Assembly (NCBI RefSeq): GCF_900044055.2
Contig: NZ_FCOX02000028.1
Coordinates: 46,720 to 110,719, forward strand
Origin: Caballeronia calidae
GTDB taxonomy: Bacteria > Pseudomonadota > Gammaproteobacteria > Burkholderiales > Burkholderiaceae
Length of the DNA stretch: 64,000 nt
Direction of reading: 5' to 3'
The notes beneath the pieces were generated by a model. The model was not told the origin of the DNA and made no database searches. It worked only from the letters and a program-made list of their open reading frames with translations. This document shows, piece after piece, positions 44,682-53,332 of this stretch (its first letter is position 1; every line of letters begins with the position of its first letter). Both the position numbers and the translations under genes were made by a program.

Positions 44682-45248
44682 GTGGGCAATGAAGTAAGAC
44701 TGCGCCGACTATCGTTGACGCTGCGCAGGCGTCGCGATGTGCTCTTTACGAGCCGCGACGCAGAACAGCGTGCCACCGCCGGTGCGCGATGCTTCCTGGC
44801 CGACAAATTCAGTTGGTCGCACGATCGGCAGATCATGGCAGAGTTGCGCACACTGCTCGAACTGAGTGACGACGACGCTTCCGCTGCGTGGAAGATCGAG
44901 CGCGCGATTGAAACGGGCGAACTGGTAACGGTTCCGGATCAGCCCATGAAAGGCACATCGGTTCATCAGAACGCGGGCGGCGAGCGCCGCGGGCCCAAAC
45001 CGCGCGACGTTGTCGCTGCGTTGCCGTTGTTCCGGCGCGCGGCGAGCGTCGCGGCCAGCGTGCGTTCGTTTGAACGGCCGAGACTTCCGAGACTGCCGGC
45101 GGAAGATTTTCCGGCCATCTGGGCCGCCGAGCCCGGCGACGTCCTGCCGGATGGAACGATCGCCACGGCGCTCAGCGATGCGCGGCCGTTCGAATATGTA
45201 CCTGAGGATTTCAGCGACGACACGCTGGAAATCGCGCGCGCGGCGTGA
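44682..45248 (+). CDS. Uncharacterised protein upstream of a toxin/immunity pair
   Basis: The GTG at 44682 has GGAGG six bases upstream; the ATG at 44676 abuts that site and is less likely. The product is about 188 residues: a basic N-terminus (RLRRLSLTLRRRRDVLF), a charged middle (ELSDDDASAAWKIERAIETGE), and an acidic C-terminus (DARPFEYVPEDFSDDTLEIARAA). I do not recognise a domain with certainty; the C-terminus resembles the region before the toxin domain of Burkholderia secretion-associated effectors, so this may be the front of a toxin now cut by a stop. Its TGA overlaps the next start (GTGA at 45245-45248). Confidence 0.55.
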   Translation: MGNEVRLRRLSLTLRRRRDVLFTSRDAEQRATAGARCFLADKFSWSHDRQIMAELRTLLELSDDDASAAWKIERAIETGELVTVPDQPMKGTSVHQNAGGERRGPKPRDVVAALPLFRRAASVAASVRSFERPRLPRLPAEDFPAIWAAEPGDVLPDGTIATALSDARPFEYVPEDFSDDTLEIARAA

Positions 45249-45436
45249 GTATGAGGGGCAACGAACCGGGTGGTTTTCGTGTCAATGCGAATGGGTTGGA
45301 CGTGGATTACTTCGATTCGGCGGGTAAGCTTTGCGCGCAATATCACGCCAGTCACGGCGAGCCGCACGGCCATAATTTTTTCGAAGGAAAGCGAGACAAC
45401 GCGCACCTTCCCATGTCATCGATCAACTGTGAGTGA
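45245..45436 (+). CDS. Short His-rich protein, possible toxin C-terminal fragment
   Basis: A 63-residue product (GTG at 45245, or ATG at 45251). The tail HASHGEPHGHNFFEGKRDNAHLPMS has a dense His pattern like the ends of nuclease-type polymorphic toxins, but I cannot name the family. Its GTG overlaps the preceding stop, and an Imm50-like immunity gene starts 10 bp after its stop. This order (pre-toxin, toxin, immunity) supports a toxin remnant or a minimal toxin. Confidence 0.5.
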   Translation: MSMRGNEPGGFRVNANGLDVDYFDSAGKLCAQYHASHGEPHGHNFFEGKRDNAHLPMSSINCE

Positions 45437-45446
45437 GTAGAACGCA

Positions 45447-45911
45447 ATGAGCATTCCGGAAAAGACTTGGGGCTGGGAACTGGCGACCAATGCCGACGCA
45501 CTGGTAAAGGTGCTGGGAGGCTACCCATCCTTTCACGATTCGGCAGTGCGATCCTTGTGTATGCGAAGGGGGCGCGAGACTCGCGAGGGACTGGACGGCC
45601 GGGAGCTGCCCGGTACGCAAACACGCGACGTGATCGACGTGCGCCTCGAAGTGCTCCATGACCGATATGGTCCGCCGCCTGTCCCTGGTCGCGCTGACCG
45701 TATCGTCGTGATCGACTGCCTGGATGTTCGCACGTCGGAAATCGACCTGAATGCCATGCTCGAAGAGGCGACGATCATGGAAATGACGCTGACGCAGGCT
45801 CCGGATAATCTGCTCGAGCTGGACCTGTTGCCGAATGTCGGACTCGACCTTCGGCTGACATGCGCCAAGGTCGTTATTAGCGATCTGCTCCCCTACGTGC
45901 GCCCGCGATGA
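45447..45911 (+). CDS. Imm50-like immunity protein
   Basis: A 154-residue acidic protein. The N-terminus WGWELATNADALVKVLGGYPSFHDSAVRSL matches the W...N...L...G..PS pattern at the start of the Imm50 immunity family, and the C-terminal VVISDLLPYV matches its final strand-turn. Such proteins neutralise polymorphic toxins in the cytosol. It directly follows the short His-rich ORF, its expected toxin partner. Family assignment is by recollection of pattern only. Confidence 0.55.
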   Translation: MSIPEKTWGWELATNADALVKVLGGYPSFHDSAVRSLCMRRGRETREGLDGRELPGTQTRDVIDVRLEVLHDRYGPPPVPGRADRIVVIDCLDVRTSEIDLNAMLEEATIMEMTLTQAPDNLLELDLLPNVGLDLRLTCAKVVISDLLPYVRPR

Positions 45912-45929
45912 AAACAGTCTGCCTTTCCC

Positions 45930-46865
45930 TCACTTCCCCCGCACCTTCCGCTTCTCCCCCACCGCCCCCACCTCGGCCCCCGACTGCACCAGAAACTCCC
46001 GAAACGCATTGGCCACCTGCGGCAAGCGCCGCTCCGACATGTGCACGACATGCCATGACCGCTCGATCGGTGTCGAGGGCACCGGCAGCGTCGCGAGCAG
46101 TCCCGCCTGCATCTCCAGCGCGCACGCGTGCAGCGAAAGAAACGCCACGCCGAGTCCCGCTTCGACGAGCTGCTTGATCGCTTCATTGCTCGACAGCTCC
46201 GACGCGGCATGCAGCTTCAATCCCGCCTCCTTGAAGAGCCCCTCGATCGCGACGCGCGTGCCCGAGCCGCGCTCCCTGACGAGCAGGTTCGCCGCCTCTA
46301 GATCGGTCAGATGCAGGCGCTTCGCGTGCATCAGCGGATGCGACGGCGCGGCGACGAACGCCATCGGATGCTTCGCGAATGCCGCCGCGCTCGTGCGCAG
46401 CTCGCGCGGTTGCCGTCCCATGATCGCGAGATCGATTTCGTTCGTCGCGAGCATGCGCACGATGTCATCGCGATTGCCGATGCGAAACTGCAGCTTCACG
46501 CCCGGCCTTTGCTTCGTGAATCGCACGAGCAGCGGTGGAACGAGATATTCCGCCGTCGTGATCGCGCCGATGCGCAGCGTGCCGCCCAGCTCGCCGCGCA
46601 GCGCCGCCACTTCCTCGCCGGCCTCGTTCCAGAGGCTCAGGATCTCGTTCGCATAACGCGCCATCACCTCGCCCGCGGCCGTGAGCTGAACCTCGCGGCC
46701 CACGCGCCGCAACAGCGGCGTGCCCGCCGCCTCGCCCAACAGCGAAATCTGCAGGGACACCGCCGGCTGCGTGAGATGCAGCTCCACGGCCGCGCCCGAA
46801 ATGCTGCCCACGCGCGCCACGGTCTGCAGCGTCCTCAATTGCCGGAAGGTCGTCGTCTTTAACAT
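45930..46865 (-). CDS. LysR family transcriptional regulator (CbbR-like)
   Basis: A 311-residue LysR protein. The N-terminus TTFRQLRTLQTVARVGSISGAAVELHLTQPAVSLQISLLGEAAGTPLLRR is typical of CbbR/CysB-like members. The effector domain follows from residue 90. It is divergent from the type II NADH dehydrogenase gene at 47005, with a TTAT-N9-ATAA dyad next to its start. CbbR proteins usually sense NADPH or central-carbon metabolites, which would suit control of a respiratory dehydrogenase; no Calvin-cycle genes are in view. Confidence 0.9.
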   Translation of the reverse strand: MLKTTTFRQLRTLQTVARVGSISGAAVELHLTQPAVSLQISLLGEAAGTPLLRRVGREVQLTAAGEVMARYANEILSLWNEAGEEVAALRGELGGTLRIGAITTAEYLVPPLLVRFTKQRPGVKLQFRIGNRDDIVRMLATNEIDLAIMGRQPRELRTSAAAFAKHPMAFVAAPSHPLMHAKRLHLTDLEAANLLVRERGSGTRVAIEGLFKEAGLKLHAASELSSNEAIKQLVEAGLGVAFLSLHACALEMQAGLLATLPVPSTPIERSWHVVHMSERRLPQVANAFREFLVQSGAEVGAVGEKRKVRGK

Positions 46866-46875
46866 TAGTGAAAAC

Positions 46876-46892
46876 TTATGAGTCGGCGATAA
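46876..46892. promoter_or_regulatory. Candidate CbbR-type operator
   Basis: TTATGAGTCGGCGATAA forms a TTAT-N9-ATAA dyad that includes T-N11-A, the LysR consensus and close to the CbbR form. It lies 10 bp upstream of the LysR start in the 139-bp divergent gap with the NADH dehydrogenase gene. Confidence 0.45.
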
Positions 46893-47004
46893 ATACTAAA
46901 TAGCGCAAATGTTTTCGCGACCTTATATTTTTTCCAACGAGGTCGTCAAGCGAGGCCGCTGCGACACAAACGCATTCAATCGATGAAGCACCACCTGGAG
47001 AACC

Positions 47005-48357
47005 ATGATGCTGAATACTTACGCGCAACACCAGGTTGATTCGCCCCACCGCATCGTCATCGTGGGCGGCGGCGCCGCCGGGCTGGAGCTCGCCACGCGC
47101 CTCGGCAATGGCGTCGGCAAGCGTCGCCGCGCCGAGGTGACCCTCATCGACCGCTTCCCGACGCACTTCTGGAAGCCGCTGCTGCACGAAGTCGCGTCAG
47201 GCCAGATCGACGCATCGAGCCATCAGATCGACTACGCCGCCCACGCGAAGTGGAACCACTTCCGCTTCGAGCAGGGCGCGCTTTCGGGCATCGACCGGGG
47301 GCGCCGCGAGATCGTCATCGACGAGACGACCGACATCGACGGCCGTCCGCTCCTGCCGAAGCGAACGCTCGCATTCGATACGCTCGTGCTCGCGCTCGGC
47401 AGCGTCACGAACTTCTTCTCCATTCCCGGCGCGGAGCAGCACGCGCTGACGCTGGAGACCGTGGAGCAGGCGGAGACCTTCAGGCGGCGTCTGCTGTCGA
47501 GCCTGCTGCGCTCGGGCCACGCGCGGCAAGCGACGCCCGGCGCCGTCAAGACGCCGGTTTCGGTGACGGTCATCGGCGGCGGCGCGACCGGCGTCGAGCT
47601 GGCGGCCGCGCTGCGCGGCTCGGCCGAGATGCTGCGCGACTATCACCTCGCGTCGCTCGATCCGGCCGACGACATCCGCATTCGTCTGCTGGAAGGCGCG
47701 CCGCGCGTGCTGCCCGCGCTGCCCGAGCGCATCTCCGCGCGCGCTCAGGACGTGCTCGCGGGCCTCGGCGTCGAAGTCCGGCTCGGCTGCCGCGTGCAGT
47801 CGGTCGATGCGAACGCCGTCGCGACAGCCGATGGCGAAACGCTCGCGAGCGACATCACTATCTGGGCCGCCGGCGTGGAAGGGCCGGCCGTCCTCCGCAA
47901 GCTCGAAGGATTGCCGTTGAACCGGCTCGGACAGGTCATCGTCGACGGAACGTTGCAGGTCGGACCCGACTCGGGCATCTACGCAATGGGCGACTGCGCC
48001 GCGTGCGCGGCATCGAAGGGCGACGCGCTCGTGCCGCCGCGCGCGCAGGCCGCGTATCAGCAGGCCGTCTATCTCGCCGATGCCCTCGCGCGCCGCCTCG
48101 ATGCCCGCGCCGTGCCGCTCTTCGCCTACCGCGATCAGGGCACGCTGATTTCCTTCGGACGCGCGGGCGCGGCGGGCGCCCTGATGAGCGAGCTGCTGCG
48201 CCGGCCGCTCTTCATCGACGGATGGTTCGCGGCGTCGTGCTACCGGCACCTGTATCGCAGGCACATCATGGGGCTCACGGGCATCAAGCGCGCGGTGATG
48301 TACGCCGCGAGCCAATGGCTGCGCGAGCGTGTACGGCCCACGGTGAAGCTGAACTGA
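47005..48357 (+). CDS. Type II NADH dehydrogenase (NAD(P)/FAD-dependent oxidoreductase)
   Basis: A 450-residue single-chain NADH:quinone oxidoreductase. The FAD motif HRIVIVGGGAAGLELATRLG (residues 12-31), the NADH motif VSVTVIGGGATGVELAAALR and the second FAD contact SGIYAMGDCAACA are present. A C-terminal amphipathic segment (RHIMGLTGIKRAVMYAASQWL) would bind it to the membrane. It passes electrons from NADH to quinone without proton pumping. TGGAGAACC precedes the start. Divergent CbbR-like gene; convergent with the sensor kinase gene 6 bp downstream. Confidence 0.9.
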   Translation: MMLNTYAQHQVDSPHRIVIVGGGAAGLELATRLGNGVGKRRRAEVTLIDRFPTHFWKPLLHEVASGQIDASSHQIDYAAHAKWNHFRFEQGALSGIDRGRREIVIDETTDIDGRPLLPKRTLAFDTLVLALGSVTNFFSIPGAEQHALTLETVEQAETFRRRLLSSLLRSGHARQATPGAVKTPVSVTVIGGGATGVELAAALRGSAEMLRDYHLASLDPADDIRIRLLEGAPRVLPALPERISARAQDVLAGLGVEVRLGCRVQSVDANAVATADGETLASDITIWAAGVEGPAVLRKLEGLPLNRLGQVIVDGTLQVGPDSGIYAMGDCAACAASKGDALVPPRAQAAYQQAVYLADALARRLDARAVPLFAYRDQGTLISFGRAGAAGALMSELLRRPLFIDGWFAASCYRHLYRRHIMGLTGIKRAVMYAASQWLRERVRPTVKLN

Positions 48358-48363
48358 ACGCCG

Positions 48364-49767
48364 TCAACGCGCCGCCGCATGCCGATGGGCAAGCGGCAGG
48401 CGCACCTGGAAGGTGGTGCCGCGATCGTTGGCGACGACATTGAGTCTTCCGTCGTGCCGATGCACCACCGTCCGGTACGCGATGTGCAGCCCGAGGCCAT
48501 TGCCCTTGCCGGGCGGCTTCGTCGTGAAGAACGGCTCGAAGAGACGCGGCAGGATATCCGCCGGAATGCCGTGCCCGGTATCCGAGATTTCGATCACCGC
48601 GCAGTCGCCTTCGCGATGCGAGCGGATCATGAGCTCGCCGCTTTCGTCCATCGCGTCGATGGCGTTGTCGATCAGATTGGTCCACACCTGATTGAGCTCG
48701 CTGCCATACACCGGCACGGGCGGCAGCGCGCGATCGTAGTCCCTTCTCACGACGACCCCATGCTTCAGCCGATGCTGCATGATGGTCAACGTATCCTCGA
48801 TGCCGTTGTGGATGTCCACTTCCTGAAGCGGCGCCTGATCCATGTAGGAATACGACTTCATCGCCTTCACGATCTCCGAGATGCGCCCGGCGCCGAGCCA
48901 CGTCTGCTCGGACAGAAAGCGCATTTCGACAGTCGCGGCGAGCCACCGGATGGCCGCGCCGAACTGCTCGCGGTTCACGCGCGGCGTCAGGGAGTCGAGT
49001 TCGTCCGGCGCGAAGCCGGCCGCCACGAGCCGCGGCGCAATGAGCCAGGGCTTGTCCGTTCCGTGCGACGAAAGCCACTGCGCGAAGCGCTCTTCCGCTT
49101 CGCTCTGCCGCAATGCGCCCTGCGGCGTGGCATCGACGGCGGGCGGCGCGCGGCTCGCCCATGCGTCGAGCGTGTCCATGACATCGGCGGGCATCGCGCA
49201 AAGCACGAGCGAGCGCGTCGCGCGATGCAGGCTGTCGAGCGCATCGCGCATGCCGTCCGCCGCGCGCGCGACGGCCGCCGCCGGATTGTTCAGCTCATGC
49301 GCGAGCCCCGCCGACAGCCGCCCCAGCGCGGCCAGCTTCTCGCCGCTGAGAATGAAGGAATCGTAGGCGCTGATGCGGCCGTACATCGACCGGAAAATCT
49401 GCTTGCCGAACGACTCGCACTCGCTCAACAGCTTGCGCACGACGCTCTCGGGCAGCGAGACCAGATAGCAATCCGTGTTCGCGCTGAAGGTCAGCGGCAG
49501 CGGCATGCCCGAGAGCAGCGACGCCTCCGCGACCGAAACCGGCGCGGCGCGCGTGTCGTCGATCACCTGGCGGCCCGCGACGAGCTTTTCGGTCAGCAGC
49601 TCGCCTTCGAGCAGGATGAACTGATGCGTGACCGTCTGCCCTTCGTGCATCAGGATCTCGCCCTTCTTCAGGCGATGCTCGGTCAGACTCGCGGCGAGCC
49701 ATTGCTTGCACTCGTCGGACAGGCCCGCGAAGAGCGGGATCTCGAAGAGCATCGACGGAACGCTCAT
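48364..49767 (-). CDS. Sensor histidine kinase with N-terminal cyclic-nucleotide-binding-like domain
   Basis: A 467-residue cytosolic kinase; no membrane span. Residues 8-125 form a CRP-like cyclic-nucleotide-binding domain (LKKGEILMHEGQ, FILLEGEL). The H box LSAGLAHELNNP has the phospho-acceptor His157; N box is NQVWTNLIDNAIDAM, G boxes DTGHGIP and GNGLGLHIAY. The start ATG at 49767 overlaps the stop of the response regulator fusion, so kinase and partner are coupled. A second kinase of identical layout is at 51517-52971. Signal is unknown. Confidence 0.9.
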   Translation of the reverse strand: MSVPSMLFEIPLFAGLSDECKQWLAASLTEHRLKKGEILMHEGQTVTHQFILLEGELLTEKLVAGRQVIDDTRAAPVSVAEASLLSGMPLPLTFSANTDCYLVSLPESVVRKLLSECESFGKQIFRSMYGRISAYDSFILSGEKLAALGRLSAGLAHELNNPAAAVARAADGMRDALDSLHRATRSLVLCAMPADVMDTLDAWASRAPPAVDATPQGALRQSEAEERFAQWLSSHGTDKPWLIAPRLVAAGFAPDELDSLTPRVNREQFGAAIRWLAATVEMRFLSEQTWLGAGRISEIVKAMKSYSYMDQAPLQEVDIHNGIEDTLTIMQHRLKHGVVVRRDYDRALPPVPVYGSELNQVWTNLIDNAIDAMDESGELMIRSHREGDCAVIEISDTGHGIPADILPRLFEPFFTTKPPGKGNGLGLHIAYRTVVHRHDGRLNVVANDRGTTFQVRLPLAHRHAAAR

Positions 49768-51425
49768 GGGTTCGCGAGATATTGATGAATGAAGTGCACC
49801 GCGATCGAGCCTTCGCCGACCGCCGCCGCCACACGCTTGACCGAGTCGGCGCGCACGTCGCCCGCCGCGAAGATGCCGGGCACGCTCGTTTCCAGCAGGA
49901 ACGGATCGCGTCCCGGCTCCCATCCCGCCGGCGCGCGCCCGCCCTTGATGAGCGCGCGGCCCGTCAGCAGGAAGCCGTGCTCGTCGCGCTCGACCACGCC
50001 GCGCAGCCACTCCGTGCACGGCGCCGCGCCGATGAACACGAAAAGCCCGCTCGCCGGAACGGTTTCCGAACGGCCGGTCTGCAAGTCGCGCAACGTGATC
50101 TCCGCGAGATGGCCCTCGCCGCTCACACTTTCGACCTCCGTATGCGGCCGCACGTGGATGTTCTCCGTCTCGTGAATCTGCTCGACGAGATAGTGCGACA
50201 TGCCCACGCTCAGCGATGATCCCCGGCACAGGATCGTGACCGAACGCGCGTACTTCGACAGAAACATCGCGCCCTGGCCCGCGGAATTCGCGCCGCCCAC
50301 GATAAACAAATCCTGATTCGAGCAGGCGACCGCCTCGACCAGCGCCGCGCCGTAATACACGCCGGCGCCCGTGAGCGCCTGCACGCCGCGCGCTTCCAGC
50401 TTGCGATACGACACGCCGCTCGCGACCATCAGCGCGAGACAGCTCACCTCCGATCCGTCGGAGAGCCGGACGAACTTGTACGGCGGCTCGATGCGCAGTC
50501 CCACCGCGTGCTGCGTGAGAATCATCTCGGCGCCGAAGCGCCGCGCCTGCGCGAGCGCGCGCCGCGACAGATCCGCGCCGCTCACGCCGGAGGGAAAGCC
50601 GAGATAGTTGTCGATATGCGAGCTCGTGCCCGCCTGCCCGCCGGGCGCATCGCATTCGATGATCGCGACATGCAGCCCTTCCGATGCGCCATACACCGCC
50701 GCCGCCAGTCCCGCCGGCCCGCCGCCGACGATGACGAGATCGTAGAACGGCGTCGTCGAGCGCGTGTGCAGCCCGACTTTCTCGGCGATCTGCGCGATCG
50801 TCGGACGGCTTTGCACGGTGCCGTCCTCGAACACGACGACCGGCAAATGGCGCTGCCCCGGCGCGAGCGCGCTCAGAAGCGTCTCGGCCTCGGCGTGACG
50901 CTCGACATCGAGCCAGCGGAACGGAATGTGATTGCGCGCCATGAAATCGCGCAGCTGATGCCCCTGCGGCGACCAGCGGTGATCGAGAATGCGGATGCCC
51001 TGGAACGCCGAACGCGAGGACGCGTGCCAGTCCGCGAGCAGATCGTCAAGGGCCGGATAGAAGTTCTGCTCGGGCGGATGCCAGGGCTTGAGCAGATATT
51101 GATCGAGATGCACCGTGTTGATCGCGCGGATGGCGGCATCGGTGTCGGCGTAAGCGGTCAGCAGCACGCGCTTGGCTTCGGGAAACAGTTCGATGGCCTG
51201 CTCGAGAAACTCGATGCCGCTCATCTTCGGCATGCGCTGATCCGCGATGAACAGCGCCACCGAGCGGTTCTGCAGGCGCAAATGCTGCGCCGCCTCCAGC
51301 GCCGCCGGCCCCGAGTCCATGCGCACGATCTGGTAATGCTCGCCGTACGCGACCTGCAGATCACGCGCGACCGCGCCGGCCACGATCGGGTCGTCGTCCA
51401 CGGCGAGGATCACAGGCTTGTCCAT
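49764..51425 (-). CDS. Response regulator fused to a thioredoxin-reductase-like flavoprotein
   Basis: A 553-residue fusion. Residues 1-125 are a receiver domain with acidic pocket Asp10-12, phosphorylation site Asp62 (IADQRMP) and Lys113. A linker of about 95 residues leads to a thioredoxin-reductase-like module with FAD motif LVIVGGGPAGLAAAVYG, AGTSSHIDNYLGFPSGVSG and NAD(P) motif LFIVGGANSAGQGA. Where thioredoxin reductase has its redox-active C-A-T-C, this protein reads VYYGAALVEA, without either cysteine, so it cannot do classical disulfide exchange. GIFAAGDVRADSVKRVAAAVGEGSIAV closes the FAD site. Confidence 0.9.
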   Translation of the reverse strand: MDKPVILAVDDDPIVAGAVARDLQVAYGEHYQIVRMDSGPAALEAAQHLRLQNRSVALFIADQRMPKMSGIEFLEQAIELFPEAKRVLLTAYADTDAAIRAINTVHLDQYLLKPWHPPEQNFYPALDDLLADWHASSRSAFQGIRILDHRWSPQGHQLRDFMARNHIPFRWLDVERHAEAETLLSALAPGQRHLPVVVFEDGTVQSRPTIAQIAEKVGLHTRSTTPFYDLVIVGGGPAGLAAAVYGASEGLHVAIIECDAPGGQAGTSSHIDNYLGFPSGVSGADLSRRALAQARRFGAEMILTQHAVGLRIEPPYKFVRLSDGSEVSCLALMVASGVSYRKLEARGVQALTGAGVYYGAALVEAVACSNQDLFIVGGANSAGQGAMFLSKYARSVTILCRGSSLSVGMSHYLVEQIHETENIHVRPHTEVESVSGEGHLAEITLRDLQTGRSETVPASGLFVFIGAAPCTEWLRGVVERDEHGFLLTGRALIKGGRAPAGWEPGRDPFLLETSVPGIFAAGDVRADSVKRVAAAVGEGSIAVHFIHQYLANP

Positions 51426-51516
51426 GGTGGTCTCATGCGCCCATGCCTGAGGGCGCGGCATCCGTTGCAGACATTGTAGACGCTGCGGCGGCAAGGTTTC
51501 GCGCGGCTTGCATGTG

Positions 51517-52971
51517 CTACAGGACCGGGCCCGCGAGCGGCGCGTCGTCATGCGATGCGCCGTGCCTGCCCGCGAGCGGCAGCGTCACCCTAAAGACCGT
51601 TCCGTTCGCATCCGATCGCGCGCCGATCGTTCCGCCGTGCCGGTTCACCACGATGCGGTACGCGATATGCAGGCCGAGCCCCATGCTCGGGCCGTGCGCG
51701 TGCGGCCCGCGCTTCGACGTATAGAACGGCTCGAACACGTGCTCGACCGCATCCGCAGGAATGCCCGGGCCGTTGTCCGCGATTTCGACGACGGCATCGT
51801 CGCCGTCGCGATGCGTGCGGATCGCGATATGACCCCGGCCTTCCATCGCCTCGATCGCATTCTCGATGATGCTCGTCCACACCTGATTGAGCTCGCTTCC
51901 GTACGCCTGAAGCCGCGGCAGGCTGCGATCGTAGTCGCGCGCGAGTTCGATGCCGCGCTTCGTCTCGTGCGTCATCACCATCAGCGTGTCGTCGATGCCG
52001 TCGTGAAGATCGACCTCCTGTTGCGGCCCCTGATCCATGAACGAATAGGATTTCATCGCCGCCACGATGCCGGAGATGCGCTGCGCGCCCTGCATCGCGT
52101 CGTCCATGACCGTGCGAAGATCGAGCACGCGCGCGATCCAGCCGATGGCCGCATCGAGCTGGCCGGCGCTCAGCTCGTCCGCGTAAGGCGCGAGATCATC
52201 GGCCGCGATGCCGTGCGCCGCCAGCACCGGCGCGACGCGCCACGGCTTCGCGACGCGGCGCGCGCCGAGCCAGTCGGCGAGCCGCGACTCGCGCTCGCTT
52301 TGCGCGAAGGGCGCCGCCGCTTCGGCGCGTTCGTTCGATGCCTTGGCGATCACGAGCGCGTAGAGCCGGTCGAGCGTGTCCTCCGGCACCGCGTGGCGGC
52401 CGAGCGCGAGCGCCGAGCCTTCGAGCGCGTCGAGTTCCTTGCGCATGTATTGCAGCCCGCTCGCCAATGCCGATGCCGGATTGTTCAATTCATGCGCGAG
52501 CCCCGCCGCGAGCTTGCCCAGCGCGGCGAGGCGGCTTCGATTGAGCGCCGCTGTTTCGAGCGCGGTGAGCCAGTCGGTCATCACGCGCGCCACGGCCTGG
52601 CTGAACGAGCCGCATGAAACGAACAGTTCACGAAAAGCCGCTTCCGGCAAGTGCGCGAGCCGGCACGCGCTTTTCGCGGTGAGCGTCACCGGATAGGGAA
52701 TCGACGCCATCACGCAGGGCGTGCCGAACGCCTCGGGCGCGCTGTAGCGCTCGACGTAGCGCTCCTCATCGCTCTCACCGCCGGCGCTTTGCGTCGCGTC
52801 GACTTCGCCGTCGAGCAGGATGGTCAGGCGCGCGGGCATGTCGCCTTCATGCAGCAACACGTCGCCGGCCGCGATGGAGAACTCGGACACGCGCTCGCCC
52901 AGCCATTCCAGACGATCGCGCGGGAGATCGGCGAATATGCGGATCCGGGCCAGCCTGTCGAGTTCGATCAT
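51517..52971 (-). CDS. Sensor histidine kinase with N-terminal cyclic-nucleotide-binding-like domain
   Basis: A 484-residue cytosolic kinase colinear with the one at 48364-49767. CRP-like domain at residues 5-120 (AAGDVLLHEGDMPARLTILLDGEV), H box LAAGLAHELNNPASA with His160, then NQVWTSIIENAIEAM, DNGPGIP and MGLGLHIAY. Both kinases share the unusual SYSYMDQ/SYSFMDQ-PLQEVD/GPQQEVD region before the ATPase domain. It is first in the set kinase-regulator-kinase and is 91 bp from the regulator start. Confidence 0.9.
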   Translation of the reverse strand: MIELDRLARIRIFADLPRDRLEWLGERVSEFSIAAGDVLLHEGDMPARLTILLDGEVDATQSAGGESDEERYVERYSAPEAFGTPCVMASIPYPVTLTAKSACRLAHLPEAAFRELFVSCGSFSQAVARVMTDWLTALETAALNRSRLAALGKLAAGLAHELNNPASALASGLQYMRKELDALEGSALALGRHAVPEDTLDRLYALVIAKASNERAEAAAPFAQSERESRLADWLGARRVAKPWRVAPVLAAHGIAADDLAPYADELSAGQLDAAIGWIARVLDLRTVMDDAMQGAQRISGIVAAMKSYSFMDQGPQQEVDLHDGIDDTLMVMTHETKRGIELARDYDRSLPRLQAYGSELNQVWTSIIENAIEAMEGRGHIAIRTHRDGDDAVVEIADNGPGIPADAVEHVFEPFYTSKRGPHAHGPSMGLGLHIAYRIVVNRHGGTIGARSDANGTVFRVTLPLAGRHGASHDDAPLAGPVL

Positions 52972-53332
52972 CGTGCTCTCCGGCCATCGTCACGAGGACG
53001 TGGCACGCGCCTCGCTACCGTCGCAATGAAAACATCGCTTCATTCGTTGCGCGTTCGAACCTGTCGATTCAGTTTAGGCAATCCGTGCGGTGCATTCGAA
53101 GCGGACCTGTCGGCTCCGCGTTCCGTGCAACACCGAAGGGATTTATGATGGACATCTGTCACCGCCCTCATTCATGTTCGCATCGGAGAGATGCGCGCCG
53201 CGCTCAGCGAAGATCGGAAAGCAACGTTAACATCTGATGATTCGCGGGCATTCGCCGTCCCGTCTTGCATCGCCTGTTCCATCCGCAAGTTGAAGTGCAA
53301 TCGTTCGATACGCAATCAATGGAGGCCTGGAG
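52972..53332. other. 361-bp intergenic region without a recognisable gene
   Basis: This gap separates the divergently transcribed kinase gene and the symporter gene, so it must hold two promoters. I find no convincing ORF, tRNA or strong hairpin. GGAGG at about 53322 is the symporter's ribosome site region (ATGGAGGCCTGGAG before ATG 53333). Confidence 0.6.

Noticed and set aside
44312..46000. Genomic-island attachment site at tRNA-Leu
   Set aside because: No integrase gene and no second copy of the tRNA 3' end was found downstream.
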